The notes under the pieces are model-generated. The model ran no database searches. It was not told where the DNA came from and worked only from the letters and a program-made list of their open reading frames with translations. A stretch of 64,000 nucleotides of DNA, taken from Actinoallomurus liliacearum. GTDB lineage: Bacteria > Actinomycetota > Actinomycetes > Streptosporangiales > Streptosporangiaceae. The stretch is taken from positions 186,001-250,000 of the forward strand of contig NZ_BAABHJ010000040.1 in assembly GCF_039542035.1 (NCBI RefSeq), given 5' to 3'. This document shows, one piece after another, positions 35,452 through 42,268 of this stretch. Both the position numbers and the translations under genes were made by a program. The first letter of the stretch is position 1. Each line of letters opens with the position of its first letter.

Positions 35452-35799
35452 CTAGTAGCGGCCGGAGGGGCGCGGGAGCGTGCCGCGGGCGAGGATCTGG
35501 TCGAGGGCCGTATGCAGCGGCGCGAGCGGGTCGGGGTCGAGTCCGTCGAAGAACATCCGCTTCACCAGGGCGGCGTGGCCGGGGGTGGCCCGGTGCAGGG
35601 CGTCCCGGCCATGTGAGGTGAGCACGGCGTCGGTCGCCCGGGCGTCGGCGCTCGACGGGCAACGTTCGACCAGGCCGCGTGCTTCCATGCGCAGCACCTG
35701 GTGGGAGACCCGGCTCCGCTCCCAGCCGATGCGGATCGCCAGGTCGCTGAGCTGCAGCCGCGCCGCGCCCAGCTCCTCCCGATCCGCAACTTCAGAGCG
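35452..35799 (-). pseudogene. MarR-family regulator, N-terminus missing
   Basis: The open frame encodes the recognition helix and C-terminus of a MarR protein (LQLSDLAIRIGWERSRVSHQV, LRMEARGLVERCP, HAALVKRMFFDGLDPDPLAPLH). A stop (35800-35802) replaces the first 40 or so residues, which should hold the dimerisation helix. It is close in DNA sequence to the MarR fragment at 47116-47362, so the two are paralogues. A large palindrome (35819-35844) lies just upstream, where a MarR operator would be. A short protein from the internal GTG at 35697 is possible but would lack the DNA-binding domain. Confidence 0.75.
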
Positions 35800-35818
35800 T
35801 CACCTCGAAATAACGGAC

Positions 35819-35844
35819 AGATAGTATCACTAGCGATACTATCT
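35819..35844. promoter_or_regulatory. 26-bp palindrome upstream of AAA ATPase gene
   Basis: AGATAGTATC (35819-35828) is the exact complement of GATACTATCT (35835-35844), with centre ACTAGC (itself nearly symmetric). It is AT-rich against its surroundings and lies 33 bp before the ATPase start and 17 bp from the MarR remnant. Confidence 0.75.
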
Positions 35845-35876
35845 ACGTCGATACCATCGCCAGCAGGAGGCTTGCC

Positions 35877-37298
35877 ATGCGGCGTTTCATCGGACGGAGC
35901 CGTGAGCTGAACGTGCTCGGCACCGCCTTGCAGTCGGTTCGCGATGCCGTCGGGTCGACGAAGCCGGGGCAGTGCCTCCTCATGCGCGGGCGGAGGCGAG
36001 TCGGAAAATCCAGCCTCGTCGAGGAGTTTCTCCGGCGCACCGAGCTGCCGTACCTGTTCTTCACCGCGGCGGGCGGAACGGCGGAGGACGAGCTGGCAGA
36101 GTTGCTCGACGCCGTCGCCAGATCCACACTGCCGGAGCGGGAACTGTTCTTGGAGGAGACCCCAGCGCAGTGGAACGCGGCACTCAGGCTGCTCGCGGAG
36201 ATCCTTCCCGATGACAGACCGAGCGTCGTCGTCATCGACGAGGTTCCGTACCTCATGGACCGCATCGACGCCTTCGAGGGCATGCTCCAGCGCGCGTGGG
36301 ACCGTCTGCTCACCCGCAAACCCGTACTACTGCTCCTGGTCGGATCCGACCTGTCGATGATGGAGGCCCTGAACAGCTACGACCGCCCCTTCCACCAGCG
36401 GGGCCGGGAAATGGTCGTGGGGCCGCTGAACCCGGCCGACATCGGCGAGATGCTCGAGCTTGAGCCGGCAGCCGCCTTCGACGCCGCCTTGATCACCGGC
36501 GGCCTCCCGCTGATCTGCGCGGAGTGGCGGCCCGGAGCTGACGTCTGGGAGTTCCTCCGCGACTCGCTGGACAACCCCATCTCGGCGCTGCTGGTCTCCG
36601 CCGAGCGGTCACTGGCCGCGGAGTTTCCACCGCAGGCGATGAGCAGGGAAGTCCTGCGGGCCATCGGAAGCGGGGAGAGAACCTTCACCAACATCGCACG
36701 CGCGGCGGGCGGCATCGCCCACACCACTCTCACCCGAGCCACTGATGTCCTGACTGAGAAGCGGGCGGTGGCAGCCGAATTGCCCCTCTCGACGAGACCG
36801 TCGAAGGAACGCCGTTACCGCGTGGCCGATCCCTACCTCCGCTTCTGGCTCGCCTTCCTGGATCCGCACATGGCAGAGATCGAACGGATGCGGGGAGACC
36901 TCACGCTGAGCCGGATCAAGGAGCAGTGGACGAGCTGGCGAGGGCGCGCGATCGAACCCCTCGTCCGGGAATCCCTCGCCCGCCTCCTGCCAGACGGACT
37001 GTTGCCAGCCGCCCCGGCGATCGGTGGGTACTGGACCCGCAGCAACGACATCGAGATCGATCTGGTGGGTGCCGACCGGCAGCCAGTGGCCAAGGAACTG
37101 ATCTTCCTCGGCTCGGTCAAGTGGCTGGAGAACTCCGCGTTCGGCGCTCACGACCTGGCCGCGCTGCAGAAGCACCGAGCCACGATCACCGACGAGCCGG
37201 TACCGCTCGTGGCGGTCTCCCGTAACGGGGTCAACTGTTCCGGCCTCCAGGCTGCGTATGGGCCCGAGCAACTACTCAGCGCCTGGCGCAGGGCGTGA
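35877..37298 (+). CDS. AAA ATPase with DUF234-type C-terminal domain
   Basis: This 473-residue protein has an N-terminal STAND/archaeal-type ATPase: it starts FIGRSRELNVL, with Walker A GRRRVGKSS (38-46) and Walker B VVVIDE (117-122). A winged-helix segment follows (NIARAAGGIAHTTLTRATDVLTEKRAV) and then a DUF234-like domain with a PD-(D/E)XK-like pattern (SNDIEIDLVG... KELIFLGSVKW). ATG 35877 has AGGAGG 7 nt upstream. The family is common in mobile regions but its job is not known; nucleic-acid handling is likely. An EcsC-like gene follows after 111 bp. Confidence 0.87.
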   Translation: MRRFIGRSRELNVLGTALQSVRDAVGSTKPGQCLLMRGRRRVGKSSLVEEFLRRTELPYLFFTAAGGTAEDELAELLDAVARSTLPERELFLEETPAQWNAALRLLAEILPDDRPSVVVIDEVPYLMDRIDAFEGMLQRAWDRLLTRKPVLLLLVGSDLSMMEALNSYDRPFHQRGREMVVGPLNPADIGEMLELEPAAAFDAALITGGLPLICAEWRPGADVWEFLRDSLDNPISALLVSAERSLAAEFPPQAMSREVLRAIGSGERTFTNIARAAGGIAHTTLTRATDVLTEKRAVAAELPLSTRPSKERRYRVADPYLRFWLAFLDPHMAEIERMRGDLTLSRIKEQWTSWRGRAIEPLVRESLARLLPDGLLPAAPAIGGYWTRSNDIEIDLVGADRQPVAKELIFLGSVKWLENSAFGAHDLAALQKHRATITDEPVPLVAVSRNGVNCSGLQAAYGPEQLLSAWRRA

Positions 37299-37409
37299 GC
37301 GGGGCACCGTCTGGTTGCAGTTGGCAGCCTGTTCCATCTGGCGATGATTCCGCTCGGCTGGTCGAATAGGGGACTCGGTTCGGATGTGACGATCTAAGGA
37401 GCTCAAGGC

Positions 37410-38096
37410 ATGGCAGCGGATGCCCTCGATGGACCGGTACCGGAAGCAGCCGTCCGCGGGCAGCGAGTCCTCGATCTCCTGGATAAGGCAATCAGCATCC
37501 AGAGTCCGCTGGTGCGCAAGAACGTCGCCCGGGCCCGCCAGCGGAACCCAGAGGCGACACCAGCACAGGTAATCCGCAATCTGGAGCGAATGTATGTCAG
37601 CGCCTTGGCCGGGTCGGGTGCTGCCGTTGGGGGATCCGCAGCCGCGCCCGGCGTCGGCACGGGCGTCGCACTGGCACTGTCGGCAGGCGAGGCTCTCTCA
37701 TCTCTTGAGCTGAGCGCCCTCTTCGCCCTCTCGATCGCCGAAGTTCACGGAATCCCCATCGACGAGATCGAACGCCGTCGAACGCTCGTGATGGGGATCA
37801 TGCTCGGCGGGACCGGCTCCACCACCATTACCAAGATCGCCGAGCGTACGGGGCAACACTGGGGACGCCAGGTCGTCGCCAAGGTGCCTGTCGAGACGTT
37901 GCGTCAGATCAACGGGGTCCTGGGGAAGCACTTCATCACGAAGTACGGAACCAAGCAGGGAATCATCGTCCTTGGCCGAGTGGCACCGTTCGGTATCGGC
38001 GCGGTGATTGGTGGTAGCGCCAACGCTGCCATCGCCGCTCTGACGGTGAAGGCCAGCCGTCGCGCATTTGGCCCGCCCCCGACAACTTGGCCATGA
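37410..38096 (+). CDS. EcsC-like membrane-associated protein
   Basis: This 228-residue protein has several glycine-rich hydrophobic segments (SALAGSGAAVGGSAAAPGVGTGVALALSA, LFALSIAEVHGIP, VAPFGIGAVIGGSANAAIAAL) and the pattern of actinobacterial EcsC-family proteins (RRTLVMGIMLGG, KVPVETLRQINGVLG, FITKYGTKQGIIVLGRVAPFGIG). ATG 37410 has AAGGAG 8 nt upstream. It probably associates with the membrane. Its function is unknown. It is the last gene before the second tRNA-Ser fragment. Confidence 0.8.
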   Translation: MAADALDGPVPEAAVRGQRVLDLLDKAISIQSPLVRKNVARARQRNPEATPAQVIRNLERMYVSALAGSGAAVGGSAAAPGVGTGVALALSAGEALSSLELSALFALSIAEVHGIPIDEIERRRTLVMGIMLGGTGSTTITKIAERTGQHWGRQVVAKVPVETLRQINGVLGKHFITKYGTKQGIIVLGRVAPFGIGAVIGGSANAAIAALTVKASRRAFGPPPTTWP

Positions 38097-38156
38097 CTGG
38101 AGCCCAGCACCCCGCCAACGTCCGAGGACTCACGTGACTGACCCTCGGTGCACGCT

Positions 38157-38270
38157 AGTCTCAGTTTCAGTCTCATTCGCCGACGTTCACGGCTGTTCAG
38201 GATGGGGCTTCGCTTCGTTCTTACCCAGGTCACAGACGGTGCCGACCTGTCCCGGACACGGTTCCGCAGA
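38157..38270. repeat. Arm-like repeat preceding tRNA-Ser fragment, copy A
   Basis: About 112 bp (GTCTCAGTTTCAGTCTCATT, then GACGTTCACGGCTGTTCAGG, and ending GGTTCCGCAGAC) matches 40249-40360 with scattered changes. The repeated GTCTCA and GTTCA motifs resemble recombinase arm sites of actinomycete integrative elements. Confidence 0.75.
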
Positions 38271-38330
38271 CTTGGAAAGCGTGTTGGGGGCAACCCCTCG
38301 CGAGTTCGAATCTCGCATCCTCCGCCAGCT
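38271..38330 (+). repeat. tRNA-Ser(GGA) 3' fragment, attachment-site copy 2
   Basis: These 60 bp are identical to 31565-31624, from the anticodon loop through GCCAGCT. The 5' half of a tRNA is absent, so it is not a working tRNA gene. The trailing terminator hairpin is also copied (38342-38378). Confidence 0.92.
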
Positions 38331-38341
38331 GACCAGGAAAG

Positions 38342-38378
38342 ACGTCGGGCCGGTACCCCTGGGGTACCGGCCCGACGT
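38342..38378 (+). terminator. Hairpin after tRNA-Ser fragment 2
   Basis: ACGTCGGGCCGGTACCCC (38342-38359) pairs perfectly with 38361-38378. It is a copy of the hairpin at 31637-31672. Confidence 0.8.
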
Positions 38379-38473
38379 GCTTCCTAGGTCTCAGTTTTAG
38401 TCTCAGTTGGCCGTCAGGCGCGGCACCCGCTCACTCGACCATTCCGTGAAACAGCCTCGCGAGTGCCACGTCG

Positions 38474-38505
38474 GTTGGGTTCGCTAGGCGCCTAGCGAAC
38501 CCAAC
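38474..38505. promoter_or_regulatory. Perfect 32-bp palindrome
   Basis: GTTGGGTTCGCTAGGC (38474-38489) is followed without spacer by its exact complement (38490-38505). It lies about 125 bp before the sigma factor start, inside element 2. There is no T-run, so an operator, recombination site or cruciform is more likely than a terminator. Confidence 0.85.
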
Positions 38506-38598
38506 TCACGGCGGGATCACTCGATCAAGCCATGGGCCGCGAACACTGTCGGGTGCATCGGCGAACAAGAGATGATCCCCACCCGAGAGAGGTTCGAC

Positions 38599-38631
38599 AT
38601 GAGTAAACGGAGCCGCGCGTGGCGGCCGTGA
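38599..38631 (+). CDS. Ten-codon leader ORF overlapping sigma factor start
   Basis: ATG at 38599 has GAGAGAGG about 6 nt upstream and encodes MSKRSRAWRP. Its stop overlaps the sigma factor ATG (TGATG, 38629-38633). This arrangement favours reinitiation. The peptide itself may have no function. Confidence 0.45.
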   Translation: MSKRSRAWRP

Positions 38632-39224
38632 TGCGAATCGCCGGCGAACCCGGCACCGAAGCGACGGATGCCGAAGTCATCCGTCTTTCGACACTGGAAC
38701 CGGAACTGTTCGCCGAAATCTTCGATCGTTACTACGCCGAGATTCACGGGTACGCCGCGCGGCGGCTCGGGCCCGGCCTCGCGGATGACGTGGCGGCGGA
38801 GACCTTCCTCATCGCCTTCGACCGGCGGGACCAGTACGACGTGGGGCACCCGCTCGCCCGGCCCTGGCTGTACGGAATCGCCTCCAACCTCCTCTCCCGC
38901 CACCACCGGGCCGAGATCCGCCGGTACAAGGCCCTCGCCCGAGTCGCTGTCCACGAGGCCACCGACGGGCACGCGGATCAGATCGAGGGACGCGTCGACG
39001 CCGAATCCACCCGAGGGGCGCTGGCGGCGGCGCTGGCCGCGATCCCCGCCAAAGACCGGGACGTGCTCCTGCTCGTCGCCTGGGCCGGGTTGAGCGGCGA
39101 GGAGGCAGCGCGGGCGCTTCGTGTCCCGGCCGGCACGGCGCGGTCGCGGCTGCACCGAGCCCGCAAGAAGGTGCGCGCCGCGCTGGGCGGCTTCGACCCC
39201 ACGACCGTTGGAGAGGACGCATGA
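38631..39224 (+). CDS. ECF-type RNA polymerase sigma factor
   Basis: This 197-residue sigma-70 family protein has region 2 at about 25-90 (FAEIFDRYYAEIHGYAARRLGPGLADDVAAETFLIAFDRR) and region 4 at about 130-185 (AAIPAKDRDVLLLVAWAGLSGEEAARALRVPAGTARSRLHRARKKV). ATG 38631 is preferred over GTG 38619 because it is coupled to a leader ORF and matches relatives starting MRI.GEPGTEATD. It overlaps the next gene by ATGA. The following CU044_5270-type membrane protein is the probable modulator. Confidence 0.92.
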   Translation: MRIAGEPGTEATDAEVIRLSTLEPELFAEIFDRYYAEIHGYAARRLGPGLADDVAAETFLIAFDRRDQYDVGHPLARPWLYGIASNLLSRHHRAEIRRYKALARVAVHEATDGHADQIEGRVDAESTRGALAAALAAIPAKDRDVLLLVAWAGLSGEEAARALRVPAGTARSRLHRARKKVRAALGGFDPTTVGEDA

Positions 39225-40246
39225 TGGACGATCTGAAGACCCTTCGGGACGCATGGGGAGAAGCCGACGCGCCCTCCCAGAGCGCCCATGCGCAGGCTCG
39301 AGCGGCCCTGCTGGCCAGAGCCGCAGGACAAGGACATGCGCCGCGGACGGCGCGCCGCCGCCTGCGACTGCCCAAGATCGGCGTTCGGCTCGTCGCCATC
39401 GGCGCGCTGGCCGCAGCCATCACCGCCGGAGTGACCGTTGTGCAGACCTCCGGCGGTACCGACAAGGCCGGGCGGCCGCGCTCGGCGCTGCCCGGCATAC
39501 CCGCTGGGCCGGTCGCCAACGCGGAACAGGCGCTGGACCGGGCCGCCACGGCCGCCGACGCCCGCCCGTTCACTCCCCCCCGGCCCGACCAGTGGATATA
39601 CACCGAGCTCCGCATCCGCACGTCCGCCAAGCCGGCCGGCGGGGTGACCGGCGGCCCGTACAAGACCTATATCCGGCGCCACTGGGAGCGGGCGGACGGC
39701 AAGAAGAGCGCACAGATCGTGAACGGTCAGGTGAAGGTCCTCGACGGGTTCAGCGAAACGATTCCGCCGAACGACTATCCGTCGCTGGCGGCACTGCCTA
39801 CCGACCCGGACGCGCTGCTCCGATGGGTCTACGCACAAAACGGCGGGAAGCCGGGCACGCAGGGGCAGTACGAGGTGGCCTTCCAGACGTTGAACGTGAT
39901 CCTCAGGGAGAACCTCCTGCCCCCGCGGACGGAAGGGGCGATCTTCCGGGCCATGAAGAAACTCCCGGGCGTGACTCTGGTGGACAATGCCGCCGACGCC
40001 GCAGGCCGGCCGGCCATCGCGCTCGGCCGGACAACCGAGGGCTGGCTCCACGAGGAGGTACTACTCGACCCGAAGTCCTACGCCTACCTGGGGGAAAGAG
40101 CAATCTCGATCAAGAACCACACATTCCGGGGGGCCGGCGATAACCCCAACCTGGACGCCGGATTCATCAAGAAGGGCGTCCTGCAGAACCTCACGATTCG
40201 CACCGCCGCCGAGATCGTCAGCGAACCGGGACAGCGCACTTCCTAA
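39221..40246 (+). CDS. CU044_5270 family protein, putative sigma-factor partner
   Basis: This 341-residue protein has a cytosolic N-terminus (1-50, basic RRRLRLPK at its end), one membrane span (VRLVAIGALAAAITAGVTVVQ, about 55-75) and a large extracytoplasmic domain (from 90) with TPPRPDQWIYTELRI, PTDPDALLRWVYAQ and TLNVILRENLLPP. This is the architecture of the CU044_5270 family that regularly follows ECF-like sigma genes in actinobacteria, with an anti-sigma role presumed. It is coupled to the sigma gene by ATGA. The stop is 3 bp from the element arm. Confidence 0.87.
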   Translation: MMDDLKTLRDAWGEADAPSQSAHAQARAALLARAAGQGHAPRTARRRLRLPKIGVRLVAIGALAAAITAGVTVVQTSGGTDKAGRPRSALPGIPAGPVANAEQALDRAATAADARPFTPPRPDQWIYTELRIRTSAKPAGGVTGGPYKTYIRRHWERADGKKSAQIVNGQVKVLDGFSETIPPNDYPSLAALPTDPDALLRWVYAQNGGKPGTQGQYEVAFQTLNVILRENLLPPRTEGAIFRAMKKLPGVTLVDNAADAAGRPAIALGRTTEGWLHEEVLLDPKSYAYLGERAISIKNHTFRGAGDNPNLDAGFIKKGVLQNLTIRTAAEIVSEPGQRTS

Positions 40247-40248
40247 CC

Positions 40249-40360
40249 AGTCTCAGTTTTGGTCTCATTCGCCGGCGTTCACGGCTGTTCAGCAGGGGCC
40301 GTCGCTTCGTTCCTGCGCAGGCACAGACGGTGCCGACCTGCCCCGGACGTGGTTCCGCAG
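40249..40360. repeat. Arm-like repeat preceding tRNA-Ser fragment, copy B
   Basis: The second copy of the sequence at 38157-38270: GTCTCAGTTTTGGTCTCATT, GGCGTTCACGGCTGTTCAG, CACAGACGGTGCCGACCTG, GGTTCCGCAGAC. Confidence 0.75.
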
Positions 40361-40361
40361 A

Positions 40362-40421
40362 CGTGGAAAGCGGGTTGGGGGCAACCCCTCGCGAGTTCGA
40401 ATCTCGCATCCTCCGCCAGCT
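40362..40421 (+). repeat. tRNA-Ser(GGA) 3' fragment, attachment-site copy 3
   Basis: It matches 31565-31624 except for two T-to-G changes in the anticodon-stem part (CGTGGAAAGCGGG instead of CTTGGAAAGCGTG), and is identical from there to the CCA end. It marks the outer right boundary of the integrated region. Confidence 0.9.
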
Positions 40422-40434
40422 TGATCGGACAAGG

Positions 40435-40469
40435 CGTCGGGCCGGTACCCCTGAGGTACCGGCCCGACG
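40435..40469 (+). terminator. Hairpin after tRNA-Ser fragment 3
   Basis: CGTCGGGCCGGTACC (40435-40449) pairs with 40455-40469. It is a third copy of the tRNA-Ser terminator. The remaining 265 bp to the next gene's stop show no gene. Confidence 0.8.
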
Positions 40470-40734
40470 TGCTTTCGTCCGCGATCATCTCCTCTTGCGC
40501 CCCGTCCCGCGCTCGAAGGGGCCGAGTATGCGGGCGGTATCGACGGTGTCCCCCAGGCGTACGAAGCGGCAGGAGCCGTCCTTCGCGAGCCCATCAGGCG
40601 ATGGTGGTGGTGCGGACTCCGAAGAGCTCCGACAGCCACGGGGAAGGATCTCGGGCGGGTGTGCGGCACCGGCAATGGACGCGCCTTGCGGCCTGTCGTC
40701 CGAGCCGCGGGGCGTCGTGCGGGGTTCGGCGGCT

Positions 40735-41946
40735 TCAGGCGCCGGGTCGGTTCGCGGTGGGGAGGGTGATGGGGGTCTGTGTTGCCGACGTGCCGTTGTT
40801 GAGGTACAGCATGGCGACGCCGCGTATGAATGAGTCGAACAGGGAGTAGCCGCTGGGGGCGGTGCTCGACGTGCCTTCGCGGAACGCGACGTAGAGCGGC
40901 CAGCCGGCCTGGATCAGGGCGCGTGAGACGAGGTCGTGCGGCAGCTTGAGCCAGTCCGAGTAGGTGTCGCCGATGAGGTAGCGGACCATCTCGCTGACGA
41001 AGCCGGTGTCCACGCCCAGGGTTGGCTGCTCGATGTAGCCGAGCAGCGTATGGGCCAGGTTGACGCCCTCGGTCGTGGAGGCGAGGTTGGGCCACAGCAT
41101 CTGCTGCGCCTGCGCCTGAGCGTCGGCCCAGCTCTGTGGGATGAACTGGTCCTGGACGCCGAGCAGGTGGAGGGCGACCTGCCAGGCGTGGAGGTCCGCG
41201 GCCTGCTCTGCGGCCGACAACTTGACGCCCCACTTCTGCATGTTGTTGTGCGCGACAGTGGCCACCGAGTGGAAGGTGCGCAGGATGTCGCCGTTGCTGA
41301 TCGGCTTCGACTCGTCCGCGGTCGCCTCGTAGTGCGTCGAGGTCGGAAGCAGGTTGCGCACCATGGAGTGCACCAGGCGCGTCTTGTTGGCGCTGACGAT
41401 GAAGTGCCCGGTTGGGTGCCAGGCACTCCCGCTGTGCAGGTCGTACCCGAAGGTGAAGGTCTTGGCCGCGCGGGCCTTCATGTCGGCGCCGCCTGCGGAC
41501 CAGTAGACCGCGCGGGCCTCCCGGGGGATCACGGTGCTCAGGATCCCGCTACCGAGGCTTTCGGACACGAACAGGTAGCTGCTCAGGCGTGTGTAGAGCT
41601 TCTCGGACGCGGCGAGCATGCTGGAGTCCGCCCACGAGGGCAGCTGGTTGACCTGCTGCAGGTAAGAGACCAGGTAGCTCGGCATTCCGGACGGAAGCGG
41701 ATCGCTGTTGTTGACCCACGACTGCCAGGCGGTGTTGACCGCCGAGATCTTGCCGTCGGCGAGTAGCTGAGCCGCAACCTGGTCCGGCACGGGGTCCCAC
41801 ACCGAGAACGGGTCGGTGACCGTGTCGGCCTTGGCGATCGAGCCTGCTGACGACCACGACCACGGCTTGGGTGCCTCAAGCGCCGCGGTCGTGAGACCGA
41901 GGGCGGCGCCAAGCGTCAGGACGCGCCTCCTGCTGAGACTTTCCAT
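40735..41946 (-). CDS. lcp: Latex clearing protein (Lcp) homologue, rubber oxygenase
   Basis: This 403-residue secreted b-type haem dioxygenase is of the DUF2236/Lcp family, whose members cleave cis-1,4-polyisoprene. A Tat-type signal (SRRRVLTLGAALGLTTAALEA) starts the protein. Residues described as essential in Lcp of Streptomyces K30 have counterparts at an offset of 5: Glu143, Arg159, Lys162, Thr163 and axial His193 (TRLVHSMVR); His226, His253 and His260 are also present. The length equals K30 Lcp. It is divergent from a double-TetR regulator, as lcp genes often are from lcpR. A good promoter lies at 42039-42067. Confidence 0.88.
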   Translation of the reverse strand: MESLSRRRVLTLGAALGLTTAALEAPKPWSWSSAGSIAKADTVTDPFSVWDPVPDQVAAQLLADGKISAVNTAWQSWVNNSDPLPSGMPSYLVSYLQQVNQLPSWADSSMLAASEKLYTRLSSYLFVSESLGSGILSTVIPREARAVYWSAGGADMKARAAKTFTFGYDLHSGSAWHPTGHFIVSANKTRLVHSMVRNLLPTSTHYEATADESKPISNGDILRTFHSVATVAHNNMQKWGVKLSAAEQAADLHAWQVALHLLGVQDQFIPQSWADAQAQAQQMLWPNLASTTEGVNLAHTLLGYIEQPTLGVDTGFVSEMVRYLIGDTYSDWLKLPHDLVSRALIQAGWPLYVAFREGTSSTAPSGYSLFDSFIRGVAMLYLNNGTSATQTPITLPTANRPGA

Positions 41947-42038
41947 TCACTTACCTACTTCCGCGCGAGGCCGGATGCACCGCATCGTGCCTGCACCTAG
42001 GAGGATGAAGCGGAGTCGAAGGAGAGAGAATTTCCATT

Positions 42039-42067
42039 AACATAACCAGGTGGGTCGAGGACGGCAA
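42039..42067 (-). promoter_or_regulatory. Promoter of lcp-like gene
   Basis: On the minus strand TTGCCG (42062-42067) and TATGTT (42039-42044) are spaced by 17 nt, giving a 5' leader of about 85 nt. Confidence 0.6.
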
Positions 42068-42205
42068 GGATCCGTTTCAGGCGAGTTTTTCTGTTGCCGC
42101 GATGGCGATGCCCCGGCCGATCGGTGGAGACGCCCTTCATCAACTCGTCCAGCAGCTCGTGCTTCCACCCGGTTGGCGGACCGCCTCTGCACCCGGGGCT
42201 GATCC

Positions 42206-42218
42206 ATCACACTGTGAT
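42206..42218. promoter_or_regulatory. Operator candidate near the double-TetR gene
   Basis: ATCACA-C-TGTGAT is a perfect 6-bp inverted repeat in the lcp/TetR divergent region, about 50 bp before the GTG start of the TetR gene. Confidence 0.5.
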
Positions 42219-42268
42219 TGACTTGCGCGTGTGGCCATGGTCGTCCGTACGTCCGACCGAGTGTTGCC

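Larger units (their letters stand above)
31625..38330. mobile_element. Integrated element remnant 1 at tRNA-Ser(GGA)
   Basis: The segment is bounded by the tRNA-Ser 3' end (31565-31624) and an identical 60-bp copy (38271-38330). The inner right end (38157-38270) carries an arm-like sequence with repeated GTCTCAG/GTCTCAT and GTTCACGGCTGTTCA motifs, also found at the second junction. The cargo is esterase-lectin, HATPase with partner, GntR/UTRA regulator, MarR fragment, AAA ATPase and EcsC-like protein. No integrase, excisionase or replication gene is visible, so it is a decayed or cis-mobilisable element. The regulator set is reminiscent of actinomycete integrative elements. Confidence 0.75.
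38331..40421. mobile_element. Integrated element remnant 2
   Basis: A 2.1-kb segment lies between tRNA-Ser fragments 2 and 3. It begins with an arm-like GTCTCAGTTTTAGTCTCAG (38388-38406) and ends with the 112-bp arm copy (40249-40360). It carries only a sigma factor and its CU044_5270-type partner, whose stop codon lies 3 bp from the arm. No recombinase is present. Confidence 0.7.

Noticed and set aside
35562..35789. Alternative minus-strand frame in the MarR remnant
   Set aside because: The product is low-complexity and the MarR homology is in the neighbouring frame.
38271..40421. Two extra tRNA-Ser genes
   Set aside because: Only the anticodon loop to CCA end is present; the acceptor 5' strand and D arm are missing, so these are attachment-site copies.
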